Below, piece after piece: positions 37,531-44,576 of a DNA stretch of 56,297 nt. Under the pieces are notes generated by a model. The model ran no database searches, was not told the origin of the DNA, and worked only from the letters and a program-made list of their open reading frames with translations. Source of the DNA: Candidatus Fermentithermobacillaceae bacterium (GTDB taxonomy: Bacteria > Bacillota > Sulfobacillia > Fermentithermobacillales > DUSS01); the NCBI GenBank assembly GCA_020725645.1, contig DYEQ01000050.1:1-56297 (forward strand), written 5' to 3'. Position 1 is the stretch's first letter. Every line of letters starts with the position of its first letter. A program made the translations under genes and the position numbers.

Positions 37531-37608
37531 GACTTCAGGGAATAGGACCCTGAACTGCGAAGTTCCCTCTGCGGTGCCCGCGTTACACTAGGAGTAAAAT
37601 CCCTGCGT

Positions 37609-37638
37609 GAATACCTCCGGCAAATTATGGCAATGCTT
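37609..37638 (+). promoter_or_regulatory. Candidate sigma-F promoter of spoIIQ
   Basis: GAATA (37609-37613), 15 bases, then GGCAATGCTT (37629-37638). The forespore sigma-F consensus is GYWTA-N15-GGNRANAMTW: four of five and nine of ten positions match with exact spacing. It lies 18 bases before the spoIIQ start region, upstream of the CGGAGGTG ribosome binding site. Confidence 0.55.
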
Positions 37639-37655
37639 TAATCGGAGGTGTTCGT

Positions 37656-38516
37656 ATGAGGGAACGACTGAGAAGCATGCTTTCCCGGTTCCTCGCCGGC
37701 GGCCATCGCGTACTCGCGGCGAAATGGGCAAAGGCGACAGCCGTCATTCTTATTTGCCTCCTCCTCTTTTGCACCGGGTTGTACCTGGGACTGCGGTCGG
37801 CCCTGATGGTTCGAGCCTTTCCGCCGGCCTCTTTAAGCAATATCCCTGCAACAAACCGTCCCGTCACCACCCCATCCGCTCAAGAGACGCCGAAGAGCGG
37901 TGATGCGGCGGGCGGTACATGCCCTACGGCACCGGGGGTTGCAGGTGCGGGTGGATCAGGTACTGCGGAAACAGAGACAAGGAAGACAGATACGAGGGAA
38001 TCAAGCGCAAGTTCCGAGGGACGAGGCTCCGGTTCAGACGGTGCCAGCAAGACTCCTGGCAACCCGGAAGCAACCAGACCCGCCGTCCGGCCCAGGACTT
38101 TAGCGGAGATCCTGAAGGACTTATCCCTGCCGGTTGAGGGGCAACCCTACCGGAAGGAAGGCTTTTACTATCTAGAGGCGTTTTCGGAGTGGAAGTATCA
38201 TCCCGGAGTCGACTTCAAAGCTGCAGCTGGGCAGCCCGTGAAAGCCCCCCTTGCGGGAACCGTGATGGAGGTTTACCGGAGCCCTGTCCTAGGGACGGTC
38301 GTTAGACTTTCGCACGAAGGCGGTGTCGAGACGCGTTACGGTTGTATTACGCCCGGTGAGGACATCCTTCCCGGAAAAGAGGTCGCCAAGGGAGACGTGA
38401 TCGGGTGGATTTCCGATTCCGGACCCCGCGAGGGAGATTCCGAACCTCACCTCCATTTTGAGGTTCATTCACAGGGTAAGGCGGTCTTATCGGACCAGTA
38501 CCTCGGTGGGCGCTGA
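37656..38516 (+). CDS. spoIIQ: SpoIIQ-like M23 peptidase-fold protein
   Basis: Forespore membrane protein expected to bind SpoIIIAH across the engulfment space. The 286 residues comprise a membrane helix (about 28-50), a long disordered Ser/Thr/Gly/Glu linker (about 60-145) and a LytM/M23 domain (about 160-280). Zinc ligands are intact: H182 and D186 (YHPGVDF) and H267 in PHLHFEV. The position of the catalytic YxH histidine is Cys230 (RYGC), so endopeptidase activity is doubtful. B. subtilis SpoIIQ has lost other catalytic residues. Position after murA-spoIID and the sigma-F-like promoter support the call. Confidence 0.88.
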   Translation: MRERLRSMLSRFLAGGHRVLAAKWAKATAVILICLLLFCTGLYLGLRSALMVRAFPPASLSNIPATNRPVTTPSAQETPKSGDAAGGTCPTAPGVAGAGGSGTAETETRKTDTRESSASSEGRGSGSDGASKTPGNPEATRPAVRPRTLAEILKDLSLPVEGQPYRKEGFYYLEAFSEWKYHPGVDFKAAAGQPVKAPLAGTVMEVYRSPVLGTVVRLSHEGGVETRYGCITPGEDILPGKEVAKGDVIGWISDSGPREGDSEPHLHFEVHSQGKAVLSDQYLGGR

Positions 38517-38574
38517 GGTTAAGCTTTCGTCAACGTGCCCAGATACCCCGGAGATGCGACACCGGAAACAGGCC

Positions 38575-38604
38575 GGATACGCACCCCTTTGGGCTGCATA
38601 TATA
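38575..38604 (+). promoter_or_regulatory. Weak candidate sigma-E promoter of spoIIID
   Basis: GGATACG (38575-38581) and CATATATA (38597-38604), 15 bases apart, resemble the mother-cell sigma-E pattern (KMATATT, then CATACA-T). Both boxes are imperfect. spoIIID is sigma-E dependent in B. subtilis. Confidence 0.3.
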
Positions 38605-38636
38605 TTTAGCGTAACTCTCACGAGGGAGGCCGGGCT

Positions 38637-38882
38637 ATGAACGACGCGATATGGAAACGCGCGATCGACGTGGGCGAGTACATTTACGAGAACCGCGCGA
38701 CGGTCCGGGATGCGGCCCGGGCATTCGGAGTTTCCAAGAGCACGGTGCACAAAGACGTCACGGATCGACTTCCAGTCATCCGGCCAGCTTTGGCGAAGTT
38801 GGTCCGCCAAATCCTGGATGTGAACAAAGCGGAAAGGCACATCCGCGGCGGTGAAGCTACGAGGAGAAAGTACAGAAAATGA
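38637..38882 (+). CDS. spoIIID: Sporulation transcription factor SpoIIID
   Basis: Small DNA-binding regulator of mother-cell genes, 81 residues. The helix-turn-helix is clear: TVRDAARAFGVSKSTVHKDV (about 22-41), followed by the basic C-terminal tail (RHIRGGEATRRKYRK). ATG 38637 follows CGAGGGAGG. It precedes mbl, as in B. subtilis. Confidence 0.95.
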   Translation: MNDAIWKRAIDVGEYIYENRATVRDAARAFGVSKSTVHKDVTDRLPVIRPALAKLVRQILDVNKAERHIRGGEATRRKYRK

Positions 38883-39087
38883 GAAGCGCCCAGGGCCCTA
38901 TCGCTTCGGCACTACACCGGGAGCTGCGATTCCGGGGCATGCCGGGAGTGGCTCACGGGTGACAGGTTATGCCAAACCTTGAGTAGGCGGTTTCCGCCCG
39001 AGCTGCCTCATGCCGCCTAGTGACTATGTTTTTTCACACTCCCCACTTGAGACAAGAATTCGACTTTCTTCGTCGAAGTTCGCCGCC

Positions 39088-39117
39088 TTTACAGGAAATC
39101 CCCGGTTTTTGTAGAAA
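39088..39117 (+). promoter_or_regulatory. Candidate sigma-A promoter of mbl
   Basis: TTTACA (39088-39093) and TAGAAA (39112-39117) are 18 bases apart, matching five and four of six consensus bases, and lie 55 bases before the mbl ATG. The rest of the 289-base gap holds a TAGGCGG/CCGCCTA inverted repeat (about 38984-39020) followed by TTTTTT and a TTCGAC/GTCGAA hairpin at 39059-39077. Confidence 0.4.
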
Positions 39118-39171
39118 GATCGGCTTAAGTAAGCGAAGCGACTCCCACCGAAACCGGAGGAGGCCTCATCC

Positions 39172-40191
39172 ATGTTCATATTCGGACCCGGAGACGTAGC
39201 TGTCGATCTCGGCACATGTACTGTGCTTGTTTACATAAAGGGACGCGGCGTCGTGTTGAACGAGCCATCAGTCGTTGCAAGGGACCACAACACCGGGGCC
39301 GTTCTTGCAGTGGGCGACGAAGCGCGGAAAATGATCGGTCGCACACCCGGCACCATCGACGCAATTCGCCCCCTCAGGGCGGGAGTCATCTCGGACTTCG
39401 AGGTTACAGAGATGATGCTGCGTTATTTCTTAAAAAAGGCCATCGGCAGCAGGGTCTACTTGAAACCAAGGGTGATCATATGCGTTCCTACCGCCGTCAC
39501 TTCCGTAGAAAGGCGGGCGGTGCTTCAGGCCGGGATAGGCGCCGGCGCCAGGAAGGTTTACCTGGTTGAAGAGCCTCTTGCCGCTGCTTTAGGAGCCGGA
39601 CTGGACATCAGCGGAGCCTCAGGGTACATGGTCGTGGATGTCGGGGGAGGAACCACCGACATCGCCGTCCTTTCTCTGAACGGCGTTGTGGTCAGTACTT
39701 CAACCCGGATCGGCGGAGATGCTCTGGACGAGGCCATAGTGCGGTACGTCAGAAAGACTTTCCAGCTTGCCATCGGGGAACCTACGGCTGAACTAGCTCG
39801 AATTACGGCGGGGACCCTCGTGCAAGGCGCTAGGAACGAGCAGTATGAGGTGCGCGGACGGGACCTCGTGACCGGGCTTCCCAGGAGCATCGCCGTGACA
39901 TCAGACGATCTGGCCAGAGCTATGGAGGAGCCGGCTGCCCTTATCGTCGAAGCTTGCCGGCAGGTTTTGGAGAAGACTCCTCCGGAGATAGCTTCCGACA
40001 TCGTGGACCACGGGATAGTCTTAACGGGGGGAGGAGCGCTGACTCACGGTATGGACGTGCTCCTCCAAAAGGGGACCGGTCTAAAAGTCTCCCTCGCGGA
40101 AGACCCCGTTACGTGTGTGGTAAGGGGTGCAGGTTTGGTCTTAGAGAATATCCCTCAGTACGAAGAACACATCCGAAGCTTAACCGTATAA
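39172..40191 (+). CDS. mbl: MreB/Mbl-type actin cytoskeleton protein
   Basis: Bacterial actin that guides lateral wall synthesis. The 339 residues carry the actin-fold ATP motifs: phosphate-1 VAVDLGTCTVLVYIKG (about 5-20), phosphate-2 VVDVGGGTTDIAVLSL (about 160), adenosine GIVLTGGGALTHGMD (about 282), plus LKPRVIICVPTAVTSVERRAV. ATG 39172 follows CGGAGGAGGC. Being directly after spoIIID and before flhO/flhP matches the B. subtilis mbl locus, so Mbl is preferred over MreB. Confidence 0.93.
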   Translation: MFIFGPGDVAVDLGTCTVLVYIKGRGVVLNEPSVVARDHNTGAVLAVGDEARKMIGRTPGTIDAIRPLRAGVISDFEVTEMMLRYFLKKAIGSRVYLKPRVIICVPTAVTSVERRAVLQAGIGAGARKVYLVEEPLAAALGAGLDISGASGYMVVDVGGGTTDIAVLSLNGVVVSTSTRIGGDALDEAIVRYVRKTFQLAIGEPTAELARITAGTLVQGARNEQYEVRGRDLVTGLPRSIAVTSDDLARAMEEPAALIVEACRQVLEKTPPEIASDIVDHGIVLTGGGALTHGMDVLLQKGTGLKVSLAEDPVTCVVRGAGLVLENIPQYEEHIRSLTV

Positions 40192-40194
40192 AGC

Positions 40195-40222
40195 TAAACA
40201 CTCGACCCCCTTCTTTCGATAA
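40195..40222 (+). promoter_or_regulatory. Candidate sigma-D (flagellar) promoter of flhO-flhP
   Basis: TAAA (40195-40198), 16 bases, then TTCGATAA (40215-40222). The flagellar sigma-D consensus is TAAA-N14-16-GCCGATAA, so six of eight -10 bases match. It lies 23 bases before the first rod gene. B. subtilis flhO is also sigma-D controlled. Confidence 0.55.
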
Positions 40223-40244
40223 CGAATAAGAGGGGGGACGCTTC

Positions 40245-40985
40245 ATGTTTCGAGGCGTTTTAGCAGGCATCACGGGAATGCGTGCCCAGGTGCTGCGGCA
40301 AGATGTAATTGCCAATAACCTCGCAAACGCAGCTACACCTGGGTACAGGCAGGATACAGTGGCGTTTTCCACTTATCTCGACTCTCACATGTACAGATCT
40401 GACCAGCAAGGATCGAGTTACCTTGGAGGCTTCACTCCCGCCATGGTACTTTACGAGACCAAGACGATTCACGTTCCGGGGCCCATCGAAACGACAGGCA
40501 ATCCACTGGATATAACCTTATCGCCCGGCGCCTACCTGTTGGTGGAAGCTCCCGGCGGAGTTCGGTACACGAGGAGGGGAGACCTCACTCTCACAGCGGA
40601 GGGCTACCTCGAGGTGGGAGGGTACAGAGTCCTGGGTCGCTCCGGGCAGATCAGGATACCCGAACAGGCAGGGCCGGTTCACATCGGTCAGGATGGGACC
40701 GTTCTTTGCGGAGAAGAAGAAGTGGACAAGCTGGCGATAGTCGGTTTCGAGGACGAGTCGGTTTTACGAAAAGAAGGTTCGTGCCTATTCGCGGCTGACG
40801 AAGGAGTTGTCCGGGAGGTTGAAGCTACCGTGTTAAGTGGCTGCCTGGAGAAATCCTCGGTGGACGCGGTCATGGAGATGGTCCACCTTGTGGACGCTTT
40901 CAGGGCCTACGAAGCTTCCCAGCGGGCAATTCAGGCGCAAGATGAGGCCACGGCTGCAGCCGTGAACAGAGTCGGCAAGGTCTAA
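40245..40985 (+). CDS. flhO: Flagellar rod/hook-basal body protein, FlhO (FlgF-like)
   Basis: A 246-residue flagellar rod-family protein. The N-terminal FRGVLAGITGMRAQVLRQDVIANNLANAATPGYRQD contains the ANNLAN rod/hook signature (about 22-30), the mid part has TTGNPLDITLSPGAYLLVEAPGG, and the C terminus ends in a coiled coil (VMEMVHLVDAFRAYEASQRAIQAQDE) that packs with the N-terminal helix. ATG 40245 follows AGAGGGGGGA. Precedes flhP by 18 bases. Confidence 0.93.
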   Translation: MFRGVLAGITGMRAQVLRQDVIANNLANAATPGYRQDTVAFSTYLDSHMYRSDQQGSSYLGGFTPAMVLYETKTIHVPGPIETTGNPLDITLSPGAYLLVEAPGGVRYTRRGDLTLTAEGYLEVGGYRVLGRSGQIRIPEQAGPVHIGQDGTVLCGEEEVDKLAIVGFEDESVLRKEGSCLFAADEGVVREVEATVLSGCLEKSSVDAVMEMVHLVDAFRAYEASQRAIQAQDEATAAAVNRVGKV

Positions 40986-41003
40986 AAGGGAGGGGCGAAA
41001 GAA

Positions 41004-41774
41004 ATGCTCAGAGCTTTATGGACCGGCGCCACCGGTATGAACGCGCAGCAGTTCATGATCGATACCATCGCCAACAACCTGGCCAACGTGAATACCGCGG
41101 GGTATAAGCGGCAACGGGTTAACTTCAAGGACCTCTATTATCAGGAACTTTGGATGGGCCGGAACGACGTCATCTCCGTAGGTCACGGATCGAGGGTATC
41201 CGACTCGATGAGGAGCTTTGCCCCTGGCAACCTGGAGAAAACGGATGACCCGCTTTCCCTGGCCATCGAAGGCCTGGGGTTTTTCTGCGCGGAACTCCCC
41301 GACGGCACCGCGTACACCAGGGACGGGAACTTCCGCGTAGATGGTGAAGGGATGCTCGTAACCTCCGACGGATACCCGGTCGTTTCGGAAGGCGGCTATG
41401 GGGGAGAGATTACCATACCTCAGGATGCCACCGAAGTCACGGTTTCCGCCGATGGAACGGTCCTCGCCAGGGTAGGTGACGAGCTCAGGAACGTGGGTCA
41501 AATCAGGTTAGCGATGTTCCCCAATCCGGCTGGATTGCAAGCTGTCGGGAGAAACCTGTTCAAGGCTACCGTGGCGTCGGGTGAGCCCAGGACCGTCATT
41601 CCAGGGGAGGAAGGGAGCGGAAGGATCCTGTCGGGCTTCCTCGAGACCTCTAACGTCCAGATAGTCACCGAAATGGTGAACCTCATAGTAGCTCAGCGCG
41701 CCTTCGAACTCAACTCCAAAGCGGTTGAAACGGCCGATCAAATGCTGGGCGTGGCCAATAATCTCAAGCGGTGA
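41004..41774 (+). CDS. flhP: Flagellar distal rod protein, FlhP (FlgG-like)
   Basis: A 256-residue FlgG-family rod protein. N-terminal signature ANNLANVNTAGYKRQRVNFKDLYYQE (about 23-48), central LSLAIEGLGFFCAELPDGTAYTRDGNF, and C-terminal SGFLETSNVQIVTEMVNLIVAQRAFELNSKAVETADQML are all typical. ATG 41004 follows GGGAGGGGC. With flhO it forms the rod pair found after mbl in Firmicutes. Confidence 0.95.
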   Translation: MLRALWTGATGMNAQQFMIDTIANNLANVNTAGYKRQRVNFKDLYYQELWMGRNDVISVGHGSRVSDSMRSFAPGNLEKTDDPLSLAIEGLGFFCAELPDGTAYTRDGNFRVDGEGMLVTSDGYPVVSEGGYGGEITIPQDATEVTVSADGTVLARVGDELRNVGQIRLAMFPNPAGLQAVGRNLFKATVASGEPRTVIPGEEGSGRILSGFLETSNVQIVTEMVNLIVAQRAFELNSKAVETADQMLGVANNLKR

Positions 41775-41795
41775 CGGTGGGGGGCGAAACGATAA

Positions 41796-42155
41796 ATGGT
41801 GATGGGCCATCCGGACTCCATTTCGGGTGTGGTGCGGACGCTGAAAGACGCCGGACGGGTCAGTGCCGGTGGCGGTCCCCGCAGGGCGAACGAAGCCGAG
41901 AGAAATGGAATGGTAGGGACAAAACGAGACGACCTCGAACTCATGAAAGCTTGCTGCCAGTTCGAGGGCATTTTCCTTTCGATGCTCTTCAGAGCTATGA
42001 TGAAGACGACGGGCGCAAAAGACCAGGGACCGTACGGGACCATTGCCGAGCAAGCTTTTGGCCAGAAAATGGCGGAGGCGGGGGGCATAGGACTCGCGAA
42101 GGTGTTGTTCAATTCCCTGTCGAAATCATCTCCTGAGATTCAACGCAGGAGATGA
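41796..42155 (+). CDS. Rod-binding protein (FlgJ N-terminal domain type)
   Basis: A 119-residue protein. Residues about 46-115 match the FlgJ rod-capping domain (LMKACCQFEGIFLSMLFRAMMKTT and GPYGTIAEQAFGQKMAEAGGIGLAKVLF). The muramidase domain of proteobacterial FlgJ is absent, as in many Firmicutes. The first 40 residues are polar and low in complexity. ATG 41796 or 41802 is possible; GGGGGGCGA lies upstream. The stop overlaps the earliest fabZ ATG. Confidence 0.85.
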   Translation: MVMGHPDSISGVVRTLKDAGRVSAGGGPRRANEAERNGMVGTKRDDLELMKACCQFEGIFLSMLFRAMMKTTGAKDQGPYGTIAEQAFGQKMAEAGGIGLAKVLFNSLSKSSPEIQRRR

Positions 42156-42160
42156 TCGTG

Positions 42161-42658
42161 ATGGAGGAAAGCTGCCTGCCTGACGGGAGCGGGCCGCAAA
42201 ACGCTAACGAGGTTCTCTCGGGCAGAGTGGAGTTCGTCACCGGAATCCTTCCGCACCGGGAGCCGTTTTTATTTGTATCGAGGGCGATCTCGGTTCTTCC
42301 CGGCAAGGAAGCTACCGCCGAATACGATGTTCCCAAGGACTTTGACATCTTCCGGGGGCACTTTCCCGGCCATCCCATCATGCCGGGGGTGCTCATCCTC
42401 GAGTTCATGGCCCAAACGGGGGCCCTGGCTCTGCTGTCTGTCCCTCAATACAAGGGAAAGATAGCTTACCTTGCCGGCATAGACCGGGTGAGATTCAGGC
42501 GTCCTGTGTGGCCCGGTACGACTTTGAGGGCCCGGGTCAAAATAGGCGCAGTTCGCAGGGGTATCGGAAGGGGCAGCGCTACCGCATTTGTGGGCGACGA
42601 GGAAATCGCCAGCGCGACAATGGTTTTTGCCGTCGTTCTAGAGGAGACCGGGGTTTGA
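42161..42658 (+). CDS. fabZ: 3-hydroxyacyl-ACP dehydratase FabZ
   Basis: Dehydrates 3-hydroxyacyl-ACP in fatty-acid elongation. The 165-residue hot-dog protein has ILPHREPFLFV (about 30-40) and the active-site block with His67 in RGHFPGHPIMPGVLILE and Glu81 in EFMAQ. ATG 42161 follows AGGAG (42147-42151) by nine bases; ATG 42152 would overlap the upstream stop. The gene lies after flhO-flhP, like ywpB in B. subtilis. Its stop codon is part of the -35 box of the metK promoter. Confidence 0.94.
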   Translation: MEESCLPDGSGPQNANEVLSGRVEFVTGILPHREPFLFVSRAISVLPGKEATAEYDVPKDFDIFRGHFPGHPIMPGVLILEFMAQTGALALLSVPQYKGKIAYLAGIDRVRFRRPVWPGTTLRARVKIGAVRRGIGRGSATAFVGDEEIASATMVFAVVLEETGV

Positions 42659-42684
42659 CGATCTTTTGCGGTCCATGCTAAGAT
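42655..42684 (+). promoter_or_regulatory. Sigma-A promoter of the metK riboswitch transcript
   Basis: TTGACG (42655-42660) and TAAGAT (42679-42684) are 18 bases apart; TGC just before the -10 gives an extended -10 element. Transcription would begin near 42691, about 28 bases before the SAM aptamer. Confidence 0.65.
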
Positions 42685-42718
42685 GAGGCGACCCGCAATT
42701 CAGAGGCACAGTGTGCCG

Positions 42719-42839
42719 CTCTTATCAAGAGAAGGGTGAGGGAACCGGCCCGATGAACCCTCGGCAACCGGCCTAATCAGGCGCGGTGCCAATCCCGGCG
42801 GATGAATGGTGCGGTCGCGCCAAGTCCGAAGGATAGGAG
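42719..42839 (+). ncRNA. SAM-I (S-box) riboswitch upstream of metK
   Basis: The conserved S-box core is plain: CTTATCAAGAG, then GAGGGAACCGGCCCGATGAA, CGGCAACC and GGTGCCAATCC. P1 pairs CTCTTATC (42719-42726) with GATAGGAG (42832-42839) with one G-U pair. It binds S-adenosylmethionine, the product of the downstream enzyme, and should lower metK expression when SAM is plentiful. No terminator T-run follows, so translational control is inferred from the expression platform listed next. Confidence 0.95.
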
Positions 42840-42900
42840 TTCACTTCCCTTCGGAAACGCACAAGCGCATCATGAAACGAAGCTCTTCTTCGAAGGGAGG
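42825..42900 (+). promoter_or_regulatory. Expression platform with mutually exclusive hairpins over the metK RBS
   Basis: CTTCCCTTCG (42844-42853) can pair with CGAAGGGAGG (42891-42900), hiding the metK Shine-Dalgarno AGGGAGG. Alternatively TCCGAAGG at the 3' edge of the aptamer (42825-42832) pairs perfectly with CCTTCGGA (42848-42855), freeing it. A small CGAAG/CTTCG stem (42878-42892) also competes. SAM binding would favour the sequestered, off state. Confidence 0.6.
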
Positions 42901-42909
42901 ACGAGGTTC

Positions 42910-44097
42910 ATGCCTACCATGGGTCCCGGTCGCAGGATGTTTACATCGGAATCCGTGACGGAAGGACACCCCGATAAGGTCGCAGACCAGATAGCTGACG
43001 CCGTTTTAGATGCCATCCTCGAGAAAGACCCGGTTGCCAGGGTCGCGTGTGAGTGCTTGGTCAAGACCGGTTTCGTTTTAATCGCCGGCGAGATATCCAC
43101 CGAGTGTTACGTAGACATGCCTCACATCGCGAGAACCAGGATTAAAGACATCGGTTATACCAGAGCAAAGTACGGCTTTGATGGGGACACCTGCGCCGTG
43201 CTCACCGCCATCGAGGACCAGTCGCCCGACATAGCACTGGGAGTGGACAAGGCGCTTGAGTCGAAGCAGGGCGAAATGGCGGATACGCTCGGCGCCGGTG
43301 ACCAGGGCATGATGTTCGGGTACGCATGCACGGAGACGGATGTCCTCATGCCGCTTCCCATTTTCCTGGCTCATCAAATGGCCAGAACGCTGGCGAAGGT
43401 GAGGAAGGATAAGGTGCTTCCTTACCTCCGCCCTGACGGGAAAACGCAGGTCACCGTGGAGTACGAGGACGGGGTACCTAAACGGATAGACAGCGTGATA
43501 GTATCGGCGCAGCATGCGGGCGAGGTTCCGCTTGACATAGTCCGCGCCGACATCGAAAAACACGTTATCAGGCCGTCGGTGCCCGAAAACCTTCTGGACG
43601 AACGGACCAAGTTCTTCGTGAACGCTACCGGCCGGTTCGTCGTCGGCGGTCCACAGGGGGATTCGGGGCTGAGCGGAAGGAAGATCATCGTTGACACGTA
43701 CGGAGGATACGCGCGGCACGGCGGGGGTTCCTTCTCGGGGAAGGACCCCACGAAGGTCGACCGAAGCGCAAGTTACGCCGCAAGATACGTTGCCAAGAAC
43801 GTCGTCGCGGCGGGACTGGCGTCCGAGTGCGAAGTCATGGTCTCTTACGTAATTGGAGTGGCAAGGCCTACCGCGGTCGTAGTAGACACCAAGGGAACGG
43901 GCAAGTACCCGGACCACAGGATTCTCGACGCGGTTCTGGCAGCCTTCGACTTCCGCCCGGCCGCCATAATAGAAAGGTTCGACCTGAGGAGGCCCATATA
44001 CTCCCAAGTATCGGTGTACGGACACTTCGGCAGGCCGGATCTGGACCTCCCCTGGGAAAAGACAGACCTGGCGGATGAAATCCTGAGAAGGTTGTAA
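42910..44097 (+). CDS. metK: S-adenosylmethionine synthetase MetK
   Basis: Makes SAM from methionine and ATP. The 395-residue protein shows [24 protein letters not shown] with His20, the [12 protein letters not shown] loop, [12 protein letters not shown]-like and [34 protein letters not shown] blocks. ATG 42910 is chosen because it gives the family length and N terminus and follows AGGGAGG/ACGAGG; the in-frame ATG at 42802 lies inside the riboswitch. Regulated by the SAM-I riboswitch above. Confidence 0.96.
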   Translation: MPTMGPGRRMFTSESVTEGHPDKVADQIADAVLDAILEKDPVARVACECLVKTGFVLIAGEISTECYVDMPHIARTRIKDIGYTRAKYGFDGDTCAVLTAIEDQSPDIALGVDKALESKQGEMADTLGAGDQGMMFGYACTETDVLMPLPIFLAHQMARTLAKVRKDKVLPYLRPDGKTQVTVEYEDGVPKRIDSVIVSAQHAGEVPLDIVRADIEKHVIRPSVPENLLDERTKFFVNATGRFVVGGPQGDSGLSGRKIIVDTYGGYARHGGGSFSGKDPTKVDRSASYAARYVAKNVVAAGLASECEVMVSYVIGVARPTAVVVDTKGTGKYPDHRILDAVLAAFDFRPAAIIERFDLRRPIYSQVSVYGHFGRPDLDLPWEKTDLADEILRRL

Positions 44098-44121
44098 AAT
44101 AGGACAGGGTCGACGGCGGGA

Positions 44122-44136
44122 ATAGAACTGATCCCT
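44122..44136 (+). repeat. 15-base dispersed repeat, copy 2
   Basis: Identical to 13770-13784 (ATAGAACTGATCCCT), here between metK and the next gene and about 55 bases before its start. In this copy GGGA/TCCC arms flank it. The shared CAGAA follows 27 bases later. Confidence 0.5.
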
Positions 44137-44189
44137 TCTCCCCGTTTCACACATATACTGCGTCAGAAGCGGGGAGAGGGGGGACCAAC

Positions 44190-44564
44190 GTGGTGCCGGC
44201 GGAGCGTCTGGTTCTGATCGCATTAGCTATCGTCGCAGCATCCGATGTCCTCATCTCGCTCAGAGCGAGATCACAGAAAGGTTGGCAGCCTCTGATTGTG
44301 ATCCTTGTTACGAGCAACTCAGCCAACATAGTCGAAGGAATTGTTCGACGCATCTCATGGGAGGACTTCAAGTCGAGGAGTAAGTCCCTGGAAATCCAGG
44401 CAATAGACCTGGGTTCCTGCGACGAAACGCCCGAGATTCTGACTCTCCTGGAGCGCGACGGAATGCTGTCGGTATTGTCGCCGGCGGATTCATTGGATGC
44501 GGGCGCTGTCGTCTTAAACCTACAGGACATAAATGGAAGAGAGGAAAAAACCATGCCTGATTAA
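44190..44564 (+). CDS. Small membrane-anchored protein with partial GT-A-like domain
   Basis: A 124-residue protein of uncertain function. An N-terminal membrane helix (about 7-24) is followed by about 90 residues that look like the first, nucleotide-binding half of a family 2 glycosyltransferase: PLIVILVTSNSANIVEGIV, then AIDLGSCDETPEILTLLE, recalling the D-x-G-S-x-D-E-T pattern. The catalytic second half is absent, so it is unlikely to be a full transferase. GTG 44190 lies after GGGGAGAGGGGGG; GTG 44193 is adjacent. It ends 12 bases before a diguanylate cyclase and probably shares its transcript. Confidence 0.6.
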   Translation: MVPAERLVLIALAIVAASDVLISLRARSQKGWQPLIVILVTSNSANIVEGIVRRISWEDFKSRSKSLEIQAIDLGSCDETPEILTLLERDGMLSVLSPADSLDAGAVVLNLQDINGREEKTMPD

Positions 44565-44576
44565 GGGGGTCTTCTC

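Noticed and set aside
42802-42909. Upstream in-frame start for metK at 42802
   Set aside because: It would encode the SAM aptamer and expression platform as protein; ATG 42910 gives the normal MetK N terminus.
43078-44223. 381-codon minus-strand ORF opposite metK
   Set aside because: It lies opposite a fully conserved metK and its translation has no recognisable protein features; it is a shadow frame of GC-rich coding DNA.
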